NCBI RefSeq assembly: GCF_031951985.1
Contig: NZ_JAVLVU010000001.1
Span: forward strand, 3,782,001 to 3,846,000
Length of the DNA: 64,000 nt
Origin: Mucilaginibacter terrae
Lineage (GTDB): Bacteria > Bacteroidota > Bacteroidia > Sphingobacteriales > Sphingobacteriaceae
Direction of reading: 5' to 3'
Shown here: positions 1-7,997 of the stretch, one piece after another
Numbering within the stretch: position 1 is the first letter of the stretch
Layout: every line of letters begins with the position of its first letter
Translations under genes and position numbers: made by a program
The notes under the pieces: model-generated
Database searches by the model: none
Seen by the model: the letters and a program-made list of their open reading frames with translations, nothing else
Told to the model about the DNA's origin: nothing

Positions 1-701
1 ATGTGCACAACTTTGCCGGTAAAGAAAAAACACAGGATTTCTTCTTCCATATATTCAACCACCTGCACCAGTCTGGCCGCCAGCTGATCATTACATCTGA
101 TAAAGCGCCTAAAGACCTGGCCGGTTTGGAAGAACGCCTATTGTCACGTTTTAAATGGGGCTTATCGGCCGATTTGCAAACGCCTGATCTGGAGACGCGC
201 ATGGCTATACTCAAAAACAAAACTTACCAGGACGGTATTGAGCTGCCTGATGATGTGATTGAGTATGTAGCCCATAACATTGATAACAACATTCGTGAGC
301 TGGAAGGTGCCATGGTATCATTACTGGCACAATCAACCTTAATGCGCAGGGAAATTGATTTGGCATTGGCTAAAGCGATGTTGAAAAACTTTGTAAAAAA
401 TTCGGTTAAAGAAATTTCTATCGAGTATATACAAAGCCTGGTTTGCGAGTATTTTGAGGTACCGGTTGACATGGTGAAATCACAAACCCGCAAACGCGAA
501 ATTGTACAGGCCCGCCAAATATCGATGTACCTGGCTAAAGCACATACCAAAAGTTCGCTTAAATCAATAGGCAACTTCTTTGGTGGTCGTGACCACTCTA
601 CGGTGATCTATGCCTGTCAAACTGTTGAAGATTTGATCGATACCGACAAGAAATTCAAAGGTTATGTAGCCGACATTCAGAAGAAACTGAAAATGGCTTA
701 A
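1..701 (+). CDS. dnaA: Chromosomal replication initiator DnaA, C-terminal half (5' truncated by window edge)
   Basis: Only the last ~232 codons are present; the frame is open from base 3 and the start lies upstream of the window. DnaA binds DnaA boxes at oriC and opens the origin as an ATP-dependent AAA+ oligomer. Visible here are the end of the Walker B region (FAGKEKTQ), the sensor-1 stretch LIITSDKAPKDL (residues ~28-39 of the fragment), the arginine-finger segment ERLLSRF (44-50), and domain IV with the DnaA signature GGRDHSTV (194-201), which contacts DnaA boxes. The gene ends 37 bases before a strong hairpin terminator. Identification is firm. Its presence hints that oriC may lie nearby, but no DnaA-box cluster was seen downstream. 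Confidence 0.97.
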   Translation, partial: VHNFAGKEKTQDFFFHIFNHLHQSGRQLIITSDKAPKDLAGLEERLLSRFKWGLSADLQTPDLETRMAILKNKTYQDGIELPDDVIEYVAHNIDNNIRELEGAMVSLLAQSTLMRREIDLALAKAMLKNFVKNSVKEISIEYIQSLVCEYFEVPVDMVKSQTRKREIVQARQISMYLAKAHTKSSLKSIGNFFGGRDHSTVIYACQTVEDLIDTDKKFKGYVADIQKKLKMA

Positions 702-738
702 TTCTTAATTCGTCCTTTTACTAACCAATTATAATCAG

Positions 739-768
739 GCCCCGCCATTAGAGCGGGGCTTTTCTTTT
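739..768 (+). terminator. Intrinsic terminator of dnaA
   Basis: A perfect 7-bp GC stem (GCCCCGC at 739-745, GCGGGGC at 753-759) with a 7-base loop is followed by a T-rich run (760-768). It sits 37 bases after the dnaA stop and before the next gene, so dnaA transcription probably ends here. Confidence 0.88.
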
Positions 769-811
769 AGGGTGAAATTTCTATATTAGTAAATACTTAC
801 ACTTATCGCCC

Positions 812-1270
812 ATGAAAAGAATATCCATTATATTATTGCTTTGCCTATGTGCCGCAATGGCGCATGCCCAAAACAATGAGCACGAAGCCGTTAAAAAAGT
901 AGTGAACGATATGTTTACCGCCATGCGCACCGGCGACACGGTACTACTCAAATCGGTTTTTGCACCTGATGTGGTTTTGCAAAGTGTAGCCAATAAAAAA
1001 GACGGAACCACAGCGCTAATAACCGAAAAGGCAGCAGGCTTTATTAAACAGGTAGGCACTCCGCACAAAGCCGTTTACGACGAACGCATCACCATAACAG
1101 ATGTGAAGATTGACGGCCCGCTGGCCAGCGTTTGGGCGCCCTATAGGTTCTATATAGGTACCACCTTTAGCCATTGTGGGGTAGACGTTTTTCAACTAAT
1201 GAAAACAGCTGCTGGCTGGAAGATCATCTACATAGTAGACACGCGTCGGAAGGATAATTGCGTAGAATAG
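812..1270 (+). CDS. Secreted NTF2-like (SnoaL/DUF4440-type) protein
   Basis: 152 residues. Residues 1-19 form a clear signal peptide ending AHA-Q, so the protein is exported. The rest has the size and pattern of the NTF2-like cone fold: an N-terminal helix (EAVKKVVNDMFTAMRTGDTVLLKSVFAPDVVL) typical of DUF4440 proteins, then beta strands ending in FQLMKTAAGWKIIYIVDTRR. DUF4440 members include small-molecule binding proteins and a few enzymes, so the fold is likely but no substrate can be given. It stands alone between the dnaA terminator and a convergent Uma2 remnant. Confidence 0.8.
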   Translation: MKRISIILLLCLCAAMAHAQNNEHEAVKKVVNDMFTAMRTGDTVLLKSVFAPDVVLQSVANKKDGTTALITEKAAGFIKQVGTPHKAVYDERITITDVKIDGPLASVWAPYRFYIGTTFSHCGVDVFQLMKTAAGWKIIYIVDTRRKDNCVE

Positions 1271-1274
1271 GGAA

Positions 1275-1805
1275 TTAAAATGTTATCTCAAAATGGAGTT
1301 GCCTGATGGTTAGTTTACCATCAACAGTATCTGTTTGAGGCAAATACTTGCCATCCTGCAAAAGATAGTGCCAAACCTGTTTAGTTTCAGGGTCGATGAT
1401 GATGTATTCAGGTACAGCGTTTCGCTCATAAAGTTCGAGCTTACGTTCCTGATCGTGTATTTTATTGGTTGATAGTATTTCGACAACCAGGTCAGGGGCA
1501 CCTATAATGCCTTTTTTTTCGATGATATATTCGCGTTCTTTTGTAATGAAAAGCAGATCGGGGTGAATTACATTTTGTTCATAATTCAGGTAAACATCAC
1601 AAGGCGCAATAAATGTCTCTCCAAGTTGATATTCTTCGGTATGCAATTGTAGCTTGGCAAAAAGCTTTCCTAATAAGCGTTGATGATCAGTTGTAGGTTA
1701 AGGTGACATATAAAGTGTATTGTCAATTACTTCGCATAAAGTTCCCTCTGGTAGCATATTGAATACTTCCATAGCAGTACGGGGTATATCTGTAATGTAT
1801 TTCAT
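1275..1805 (-). pseudogene. Uma2-family (DUF820) restriction-like nuclease gene, interrupted by an in-frame stop
   Basis: Read from the ATG at 1805-1803 the frame codes MKYITDIPRTAMEVFNMLPE and on to ...YMSP, then hits TAA at 1700-1698 (codon 36). It continues in the same frame (PTTDHQRLLGKLFAKLQLHTEEYQ) to 1275. The downstream 123-codon ORF alone (1646-1275) lacks the family's usual N-terminus. Uma2 proteins are PD-(D/E)XK-fold proteins common in cyanobacteria and Bacteroidota with poorly known roles. The core is visible: HPDLLFIT, APDLVVEILS, then ERKLELYERNAVPEYIIIDP. A single C-to-T change (CAA to TAA) would explain the stop. Either it is a recent pseudogene or translation restarts internally. 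Confidence 0.82.
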
Positions 1806-1851
1806 GACAATAAACTAATATACTAATAATTGATAAAACGTTAAAATAGTT

Positions 1852-2409
1852 TTACCATTGTATGGCCTTCAACTTAGCAAGCGCGTAAAACAACGTACTT
1901 ACGTGCAATGCCTGTGTTATCTTGTTTTCGGCCAGGAGTTGCTTTACTTCATCAATAGTGTATTCTTCAACTATGATCTGCTCCTGCTCATCTAACTGTT
2001 GAGTTTGCACTTTTTTACCTCCCCGGGCCAGGTAGCAATGCGTAATGTTATTACCGGTTGATGGGTTGGCATGAAGTTTACAAAGCAGCTCCATCTCGTT
2101 AAACGCGTAACCCGTTTCTTCCAGCAGTTCGCGTTTCATGCCTATGATGGGTTCTTCGCCGGGCTCAATAACCCCACCCGGTATTTCGAGCGATACCACA
2201 CCTGCTGCATGGCGGTATTGGCGCACCATGAGTATTTTATTGTCTTCGGTCATGGCTACGGCGTTGGCCCAGTCAGGATACTCGAGCACATAATAGGCTG
2301 GTACAATTCGGCCATCGGGCATCTGGCACTTATCGCTGCGCAGGGTAGCCCAGGGGCCGCGGTGCAGGTATTCGGATGATAGTACGGTCCACTTTAATTC
2401 AGGCACCAT
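1852..2409 (-). CDS. NUDIX hydrolase, ADP-ribose pyrophosphatase type
   Basis: 185 residues. NUDIX enzymes hydrolyse nucleoside diphosphates linked to another moiety using Mg2+ bound by the Nudix box. The box is complete at residues 79-101: G79, E85, then RELLEETGY (93-101), with both metal-binding glutamates E97 and E98. The preceding VRQYRHAAG...SLEIPGG is typical of the ADP-ribose/ADP-sugar pyrophosphatase branch. It overlaps the start of the upstream 136-aa gene by 11 bases, implying co-translation with that gene. The exact substrate is not readable from sequence. Confidence 0.88.
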   Translation of the reverse strand: MVPELKWTVLSSEYLHRGPWATLRSDKCQMPDGRIVPAYYVLEYPDWANAVAMTEDNKILMVRQYRHAAGVVSLEIPGGVIEPGEEPIIGMKRELLEETGYAFNEMELLCKLHANPSTGNNITHCYLARGGKKVQTQQLDEQEQIIVEEYTIDEVKQLLAENKITQALHVSTLFYALAKLKAIQW

Positions 2410-2809
2410 ATTGTTGTATAAATTGTTGAATGGATGCGCGTTTGCCTATATTTTCAAATGATTGCTGGTGATGTTCAAGCTCCAGCTTATCGTAAAGCAC
2501 AATAACCTTTTGCAGCAGCAACAGGGTTTGTGGGTTTCGTTCAAATGGTTCGGCGCGTAAATGCAGCAGCTGAGCCAATGAATCTAACTTAACCGGACTA
2601 AAATCCTGCGCTGCCAGCCATTGTTTAAATTCATCTGAGTTGAGTTTTTGCAGCTCCTCGTCGGTAATGTTAAACTCATCAATCATGGCGTTATTGTACA
2701 CCTGCTGCAATTCCTCGTGGCCTTCGGCTTTGTTTTTAAGACCGAGCAGCTTGGCTATCATTTGCGCCAGCCGTTGGGTTTCGTTCAAAAAGTAATCTCT
2801 ACGGTACAT
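2399..2809 (-). CDS. Uncharacterised helical protein (136 aa) upstream of NUDIX hydrolase
   Basis: I do not recognise the family with certainty; it resembles small Bacteroidota proteins similar to DUF6483. The sequence is predicted all-helical and charged, with no signal peptide, membrane segment or cysteine pair: residues 1-30 (RRDYFLNETQRLAQMIAKLLGL) form an amphipathic helix and several leucine-rich helices follow. It lies 11 bases downstream of the TPM-domain gene and overlaps the NUDIX gene, so it is probably the penultimate gene of a lemA-tpm-tpm-orf-nudix transcription unit on the minus strand. Confidence 0.7.
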   Translation of the reverse strand: MYRRDYFLNETQRLAQMIAKLLGLKNKAEGHEELQQVYNNAMIDEFNITDEELQKLNSDEFKQWLAAQDFSPVKLDSLAQLLHLRAEPFERNPQTLLLLQKVIVLYDKLELEHHQQSFENIGKRASIQQFIQQYGA

Positions 2810-2820
2810 ACGTTGTTTAT

Positions 2821-3621
2821 TTACCAGCTACCGCTGCTGCCACCGCCGCCCGAACTGCCTCCGCCGAAACCCCCAAAACCGCCGCCTCCGCTGCTGCCGC
2901 CACCCGAGAAGTCTCCCCAGTCGCTGCCGCTGCTACGGCCGCTGCCGCCCAGCATGTTGCCGGCTAAAAACCACCAAAACGGGCTTGCGCTGCCACGGCG
3001 ACCAATTACCTGCCCGCCTCCGCCGCCACCTCTATTGCGGAATACCAACACAAGCACTATTACAACAATAATGATAATGCCAATGGGGCTACCGCCATCA
3101 TCATTACCCTTGCGCGATTTTTTAGTGTTCTTGTCGGCCTTGTATTCGCCTGTGGTGTATTTTATAATTTCGTCGGTAGCTTCATCAAGCCCCTGGGCAT
3201 AATTACCCGCCTTAAAATTGGGTTTAATGTTTTGCTGGATGATCTCCTGCGTGGAGGCATCGGTAAGGCTACCCTCAAGGCCGTAACCCACCTGTATGGT
3301 GATCTTGCGGTCGTTTATGGCAGCTAAAACTAAAACACCATTGTTCTTATCTTTTTGCCCTATGCCCCAGGCACGTATCAGTTTGGTGCCATATTCGTTA
3401 ATATCGTAATCGCCAACCGATTTAATGAGCACTACCGCAATTTGGTTAGAGGTGGAATCATTATAAGCCACCAATTTGCTCTCCAGTCGTTGCTTATCTT
3501 CGGCCGATAGGGTATTGGTATAGTCGGTTACGAGCGTGTTAGATCGTGGCGGGAAGTCCTGCGCTAAGGCTATACTGCTTATAAGCAATACATTGAACAG
3601 GAACAGTAGTTTTTTAAGCAT
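2821..3621 (-). CDS. TPM-domain (YgcG-like) membrane protein with Gly/Ser-rich tail
   Basis: 266 residues. Signal peptide 1-20 (cut after ALA-Q), TPM domain ~25-160 (PF04536 type: LVTDYTNTLSAEDKQRLE..., IQVGYGLEGSLTD), one transmembrane helix 179-194 (IGIIIIVVIVLVLVF), then a very Gly/Ser-rich tail 197-266 ending in GGGSSGSW. This is the classical YgcG architecture. TPM domains are linked to envelope and photosystem repair; some have weak phosphatase activity. It follows another TPM gene by 15 bases and lemA further upstream, the usual LemA-TPM pairing. The Gly/Ser tail has high GC and creates a long proline-rich ORF on the opposite strand, which is an artefact. Confidence 0.88.
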   Translation of the reverse strand: MLKKLLFLFNVLLISSIALAQDFPPRSNTLVTDYTNTLSAEDKQRLESKLVAYNDSTSNQIAVVLIKSVGDYDINEYGTKLIRAWGIGQKDKNNGVLVLAAINDRKITIQVGYGLEGSLTDASTQEIIQQNIKPNFKAGNYAQGLDEATDEIIKYTTGEYKADKNTKKSRKGNDDGGSPIGIIIIVVIVLVLVFRNRGGGGGGQVIGRRGSASPFWWFLAGNMLGGSGRSSGSDWGDFSGGGSSGGGGFGGFGGGSSGGGGSSGSW

Positions 3622-3636
3622 CTTCTAAAAATCTGA

Positions 3637-4071
3637 TTATTCGCCGTCAATAAATACAATATCGTCCGACAGTTCATTCTTGTCGCCCGCGTTTACCGGG
3701 AAATAGCGTTGCAACTGCTTACCTGCATACTCAATACCTATGATAAGACCCTGGAGCACGTCGCCATCTTTAAAGTAGCTCAACATGCTCTCTTTGGTTT
3801 TGTCCCAAAAATTGGGAGGTACCAGATTGTTGATGCCCTGGTCGCCTATAATGGCAAACTTTTGGTCGTCGGTAGCCAGGTAAATGAGTACACCATTTCG
3901 CAAGCTTGTTTTCTCCATTCCCAGCTTATAAAAATAACTTGCAGCACGGTTTAGAGGGTCTTCATCCTTGCACGATTTCTCTACGCAGATACGTATCTCA
4001 CCCGATGTGTTTTTTTCGGCCTGTTCAATAGCATGCCGTATACGCTGCTGGGCTTCTTCGTTAAATTTCAT
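3637..4071 (-). CDS. TPM-domain protein, short form
   Basis: 144 residues. The N-terminus RIRHAIEQAEKNTSGEIRIC matches the start of short TPM-domain proteins found next to LemA in Bacteroidota. No signal peptide or transmembrane helix is visible, unlike its downstream paralogue, so it may act on the cytoplasmic side or be tethered through partners. Core motifs: NGVLIYLATDDQKFAIIGDQGI. It lies between lemA and the longer TPM gene. The molecular role is unknown; association with LemA is by conserved neighbourhood. Confidence 0.85.
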   Translation of the reverse strand: MKFNEEAQQRIRHAIEQAEKNTSGEIRICVEKSCKDEDPLNRAASYFYKLGMEKTSLRNGVLIYLATDDQKFAIIGDQGINNLVPPNFWDKTKESMLSYFKDGDVLQGLIIGIEYAGKQLQRYFPVNAGDKNELSDDIVFIDGE

Positions 4072-4098
4072 CGTTGTATATCAATGATTGAACGATAG

Positions 4099-4162
4099 AG
4101 GGAATGAATTAGAGAATGTATTAAGGAACTAAAAATACTCACTCATTCACTAATTCATCCCT
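4099..4162. repeat. Imperfect inverted repeat in the lemA-tpm gap
   Basis: AGGGAATGAATTAG (4099-4112) pairs with CTAATTCATCCCT (4150-4162) with one unpaired base. It lies between the lemA stop and the first TPM gene and could form a hairpin in the operon mRNA. No T-run follows, so a terminator is unlikely. Confidence 0.5.
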
Positions 4163-4174
4163 TCACTCATTATA

Positions 4175-4753
4175 TTAAAATTCCACCTTAGGTGCTGCCT
4201 TGGCACCAGCTTCGGCTTCAAAATAGCCTTTGGCGCTAAAGCCGCCAATACCTGCTAACAGGTTGGTAGGAAACGAACGTATTTTACTGTTATATGCCTG
4301 TACCGAACTGTTAAAATCCATACGGGCTACGGTGATCCGGTTTTCGGTACCCTCTAACTGGGCCTGTAACGAGGTAAAGTTCTCATTAGCTTTCAGGTCG
4401 GGGTAGTTTTCGGTAATGCTTAGTAAACGGCCTAAGGCTGTGCTAAGCTCACCTTGTGCCTGTTGGTAGCGTTGTACTGTTTCAGGGGTTAGTTTAGAAG
4501 CATCTACCTGTACCGATGTGGCTTTAGCGCGTGCTTCGGCAACCTGGGTTAACGTGCTTTTTTCAAAATTGGCTACACCTTTTACGGTAGCAACCAGGTT
4601 TGGAATAAGGTCGGCACGGCGTTGGTACTGGCTTTGCACGGCACCCCATTTTCCTTTGGTATCCTCATCTAATTTTACGATGCCGTTGTAGCTACAGGTT
4701 CCAAAACCTAAAACAATAACAGCTAACACAACAACAATGAGTAAATTTTTCAT
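4175..4753 (-). CDS. lemA: LemA family protein
   Basis: 192 residues. One N-terminal membrane helix (residues 4-21, LLIVVVLAVIVLGFGTCSY) is followed by the long helical LemA domain with its hallmark sequences WGAVQSQYQRRADLIPNLV (residues ~36-54) and ENRITVARMDFNSSVQAYN. LemA proteins are membrane-anchored four-helix bundles whose biochemical role is unsettled. First gene of a minus-strand unit with two TPM-domain genes, an arrangement seen across Bacteroidota and thought to form an envelope-associated complex. Confidence 0.92.
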   Translation of the reverse strand: MKNLLIVVVLAVIVLGFGTCSYNGIVKLDEDTKGKWGAVQSQYQRRADLIPNLVATVKGVANFEKSTLTQVAEARAKATSVQVDASKLTPETVQRYQQAQGELSTALGRLLSITENYPDLKANENFTSLQAQLEGTENRITVARMDFNSSVQAYNSKIRSFPTNLLAGIGGFSAKGYFEAEAGAKAAPKVEF

Positions 4754-4890
4754 GTTTTTCTTCTTAATGTTTGATTAAAGTTGAACTTTGGTAGTTAGAT
4801 TACAAATGCTGTACCGTTGTTACAAGCATATGCAAGTAATGCCAATATGGCAAATATGTTTCAAATCAACTCTTTAATATTCTGCAAAAA

Positions 4891-7194
4891 GTGAAAAAAA
4901 GTTATCTGCCTTTAATACTTCTTTCTTTAAGCGCTTTTTCGGGCTTTGCCCAAAAGAAACCTGCCGAAAAACTGGTGCCATACGTTAAGCCCATTATTGG
5001 TACCGAACGTATGGGGCATACCTATCCGGGCGCAACGGTGCCGTTTGGAATGGTGCAGTTAAGTCCTGAAACCGATAGCATTGGCTACGAACTTAACGGC
5101 AAATACAATCCGCGTGTGTATGAGTACTGCGCAGGTTACCAGTACGAAGATAAAACCATAACCGGCTTTAGCCATACTCACTTTAGCGGCACCGGGCACT
5201 CTGATTTAGGCGACTTTTTGGTGATGCCAACGGTGGGTGCTGTAAAATTAAACCCCGGCACGGCCGATAAACCAGGCAGCGGTTACCGCTCACGATATTC
5301 GCATCAAAACGAGGTGAGCGAGGCTGGTTACTACAAAGCCAAACTCGACGATTATAATATTACCGCCGAAATGACCGCCAGCACCCGCGTAGGTTTTCAT
5401 CAGTACACCTTCCCTAAAGCCGATGATGCACACATTGTGCTCGACCTAACTGCCGGAATATACAACTACCCTGATAAAAACGTATGGACCTACATCCGTG
5501 TGGTGAATGATACATTGGTAACCGGCTACCGCCAAACAAACGGCTGGGCTAAAAACCGCGTGCTGTACTTTGCCATGCGTTTTTCAAAACCTATTATGTC
5601 GCATGGTTTCCGTAATGAGTCGACCAAACAGGTTTACCGTGGTTTTTGGGGGAAATTTAATCAGAATAAAAACTTTCCGGAGATTGCCGGTCAGCGTATA
5701 AAAGCTTACTTCGACTTTAAAACTACCGGTGGCGAGAAGGTGAAAATTAAAATGGCACTATCGCCGGTGAGCATGCAGGGTGCCATAAACAACATGCAGG
5801 CCGAAGTGCCGGGCTGGGATTTTGACAAGGTAAAAGCCGCTGCCCAGCAACAATGGGAGAGTGAACTGCAAAAAATTGTAATACAAACCCCAAGCAAAGC
5901 CACTAAAGAGAACTTTTACACCGCCGTTTACCACACCTTAATTAACCCCACCATTTATATGGATACCGACGGACAGTATAAGGGTTTAGATCAGAATGTG
6001 CACAAGGCCAATGGGTTTACTAATTACACTACCTTTTCGTTGTGGGATACTTACCGGGCGCTGCACCCGCTGTTTAATATTATTGATCCGCAGCGGAATA
6101 ATGATATGGTAAAATCGATGCTGGCGCACTTTGACCAAAGCCCTGAACATATGTTGCCGGTGTGGTCAAACTCGGGTAACGAGAACTGGTGCATGTCGGG
6201 CTACCACAGCGTATCGGTAGTGGCTGATGCCATTATAAAAGGCAACGCCGCCGGTATTGATGTGAATAAGGCGCTTGAAGCCTGTGTTACCACCGCCCGT
6301 AAACGCGATTATGAAGGTATTGGCTATTATATGGATAAAGGTTACATTCCTGATGAGCGCAACGGGGTATCGGTATCGAGCACGCTGGAGTATGCTTATG
6401 ATGATTGGTGTATTGCCCAGTTGGCTAAAAAGTTAGGCAAGCAGGATATTTACGAAGAGTTTAGCAAGCGTGCCCAAAATTACCGTAACGTATATGATAA
6501 AGCTTCGGGCTTTATGCGCCCGCGATTGGCAGATGGCAGCTTCAGGCCAAAATTTGACCCATTAACCACTATTGGCCAAGGTTTTATTGAAGGCAATGCC
6601 TGGAACTATACCTTGTTTGCCCCGCATGACCCTAAAGGACTGATAGAAATTATGGGCGGCAGCAAACGTGTAGTGCCATACCTCGATTCCTTGTTCACCA
6701 TGCACCTGCCAGATAAGTTTTTTGAAGAAACCGAAGACATAACCCGTGACGGTATTATTGGAAACTACGTGCACGGCAACGAACCATCGCACCATGTAGC
6801 CTACCTCTACAACTGGACCAACCAGCCATGGAAAACCCAGGAACGCGTACGCATGATTTTGCCTAAAATGTACAAACCTACTCCAGATGGCTTAGGTGGC
6901 AATGATGATACTGGCCAAATGAGCGCCTGGTTCATTTTTACTAACCTCGGCTTTTACCCTGTTGCTCCGGGAAGTGATGAGTATTCCTTGGGCAGTCCGG
7001 CTATTCATAGTGCGGTAGTGCAGTTGCCCGGTGGCAAAACGTTTACTGTTACGGCAAAAAATCAGAGTGATAAAAATGTGTATGTGCAAAAGGTATTGTT
7101 GAATGGTAAGCCGTTGGATGGGTTAAGTATTAAACATGCTGACATTATGAATGGGGGAGAGTTGGTGTTTTTTATGGGGAATAAGCATAAGTAA
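4891..7194 (+). CDS. GH92 family alpha-mannosidase, secreted
   Basis: 767 residues with a GTG start at 4891 (no ATG upstream fits). Signal peptide 1-20 ends SGFA-Q. GH92 enzymes are Ca2+-dependent exo-acting alpha-mannosidases, mostly alpha-1,2, that trim host or fungal mannans and N-glycans in the periplasm. Family marks are the N-terminal VKPIIGTERMGHTYPGATVP (residues ~32-51), TGFSHTHFSGTGHSDLG, EGNAWNYTLFAPHD and the C-terminal GNDDTGQMSAWF. Length is normal for the family. No SusC/SusD pair or other glycosidase lies beside it, so it is not in a polysaccharide utilisation locus in this window. Confidence 0.93.
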   Translation: MKKSYLPLILLSLSAFSGFAQKKPAEKLVPYVKPIIGTERMGHTYPGATVPFGMVQLSPETDSIGYELNGKYNPRVYEYCAGYQYEDKTITGFSHTHFSGTGHSDLGDFLVMPTVGAVKLNPGTADKPGSGYRSRYSHQNEVSEAGYYKAKLDDYNITAEMTASTRVGFHQYTFPKADDAHIVLDLTAGIYNYPDKNVWTYIRVVNDTLVTGYRQTNGWAKNRVLYFAMRFSKPIMSHGFRNESTKQVYRGFWGKFNQNKNFPEIAGQRIKAYFDFKTTGGEKVKIKMALSPVSMQGAINNMQAEVPGWDFDKVKAAAQQQWESELQKIVIQTPSKATKENFYTAVYHTLINPTIYMDTDGQYKGLDQNVHKANGFTNYTTFSLWDTYRALHPLFNIIDPQRNNDMVKSMLAHFDQSPEHMLPVWSNSGNENWCMSGYHSVSVVADAIIKGNAAGIDVNKALEACVTTARKRDYEGIGYYMDKGYIPDERNGVSVSSTLEYAYDDWCIAQLAKKLGKQDIYEEFSKRAQNYRNVYDKASGFMRPRLADGSFRPKFDPLTTIGQGFIEGNAWNYTLFAPHDPKGLIEIMGGSKRVVPYLDSLFTMHLPDKFFEETEDITRDGIIGNYVHGNEPSHHVAYLYNWTNQPWKTQERVRMILPKMYKPTPDGLGGNDDTGQMSAWFIFTNLGFYPVAPGSDEYSLGSPAIHSAVVQLPGGKTFTVTAKNQSDKNVYVQKVLLNGKPLDGLSIKHADIMNGGELVFFMGNKHK

Positions 7195-7207
7195 GCTAAA
7201 AAAAATT

Positions 7208-7257
7208 TTCTGGCGCAAGTATGTAGGGCAGGAAAGTGCGGTGGCTACTTGTGCCTT
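7208..7257 (+). repeat. REP-like element, upstream copy flanking the RAYT gene
   Basis: Contains GGCGCAAGTATGTAGGGCAG (7212-7231) and ends with GGCTACTTGTGCCT (7243-7256). Both motifs recur around the downstream end of the transposase gene (7836-7937). The pairing of such elements with a RAYT gene marks them as its likely substrates. Confidence 0.78.
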
Positions 7258-7269
7258 AAACAATCATAA

Positions 7270-7830
7270 ATGAGCAATAAATACAAATTTGGTAATAATG
7301 AGAAGCTTTATTTTATAAGCTTCTCGGTTGTTTATTGGATTGATCTGTTCATTCGGAACGATTTCAAACAAATTCTCATTAATAGCTGGAATTACTGTAA
7401 GAAGAATAAGGGATTAGAAATTTATGGATGGTGTATAATGACCAGCCACGTCCATATGATTATTGGTTCGGGCCAAGACAACCTTTCTGATATTGTGCGT
7501 GATATGAAAAGGCACACTTCACAGCAATTGAAGGAAGCAATAATGCATCATCCGCAGGAAAGTAGAAAGCAATGGATGTTATGGATGAAGCAGCGCGCTG
7601 GTAAAAGAAACGGTAATAATGCTAACTTTCAATTGTGGCAACAGGATAATCATCCAATAGAACTCAACACACATCAAATACTCCATCAAAAGCTTGATTA
7701 TATTCATAATAACCCAATAGAAGCCGGATTTGTAGAGAAGCCTGAAGATTACCTATATAGTAGTGCCCGAAATTATTATGGTTTGTCTTCAATGATGGAT
7801 GTGATATTGATTGATCCGTTGGTGGTCTGA
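7270..7830 (+). CDS. REP-associated tyrosine transposase (RAYT, Y1_Tnp/TnpA_REP family)
   Basis: 186 residues. RAYTs are single-copy relatives of IS200/IS605 transposases that cut and join REP palindromes as single-stranded DNA. The HUH metal site is H60-V-H62 in GWCIMTSHVHMIIGSG. The single catalytic tyrosine is Y144 in KLDYIHNNPIEAGF, followed by the usual YLYSSARNYYG. The gene is intact. It is bracketed by copies of a shared element: one 13 bases upstream and an inverted pair directly downstream. It is a domesticated-type gene and not a full insertion sequence, as no terminal target-site duplication was seen. Confidence 0.92.
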   Translation: MSNKYKFGNNEKLYFISFSVVYWIDLFIRNDFKQILINSWNYCKKNKGLEIYGWCIMTSHVHMIIGSGQDNLSDIVRDMKRHTSQQLKEAIMHHPQESRKQWMLWMKQRAGKRNGNNANFQLWQQDNHPIELNTHQILHQKLDYIHNNPIEAGFVEKPEDYLYSSARNYYGLSSMMDVILIDPLVV

Positions 7831-7831
7831 T

Positions 7832-7942
7832 TTTTGGCGCAAGTATGTATTAGGGACTGTGTAATGGCTACTTGTGCCTGAACGCAGGATAGGCACAAGT
7901 AGCCTTCGCTCGAAACCCTGCCCTACATACTTGCGCCAGAAA
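7832..7942 (+). repeat. REP-like inverted pair (BIME-type) downstream of the RAYT gene
   Basis: The left arm GGCGCAAGTATGTA (7836-7849) and GGCTACTTGTGCCT (7866-7879) is mirrored by AGGCACAAGTAGCC (7891-7904) and TACATACTTGCGCC (7924-7937), giving a large cruciform with the element in both orientations. The right arm matches the upstream copy over 21 bases. Confidence 0.82.
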
Positions 7943-7968
7943 TTTGGAAACTCTAATTAACAAACAAG

Positions 7969-7996
7969 AGGCCGCTCAAACGAGCGGCCTTTACTA
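7969..7996 (-). terminator. Terminator of trhO
   Basis: A perfect 9-bp stem (AGGCCGCTC at 7969-7977, GAGCGGCCT at 7982-7990) with a 4-base loop sits directly after the trhO stop on the minus strand; that strand then reads CTTGTTTGTT. A TTT on the plus side means it may also stop read-through from the RAYT gene. Confidence 0.75.
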
Positions 7997-7997
7997 T

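Noticed and set aside
1..800. Origin of replication next to dnaA
   Set aside because: I saw no cluster of DnaA boxes (TTATCCACA type) or AT-rich unwinding element downstream of dnaA; the upstream side is outside the window.
2648..3202. 184-aa proline-rich ORF opposite the TPM gene
   Set aside because: The poly-proline part is the complement of the Gly/Ser codons of the YgcG-like tail, and the ORF straddles two real genes.
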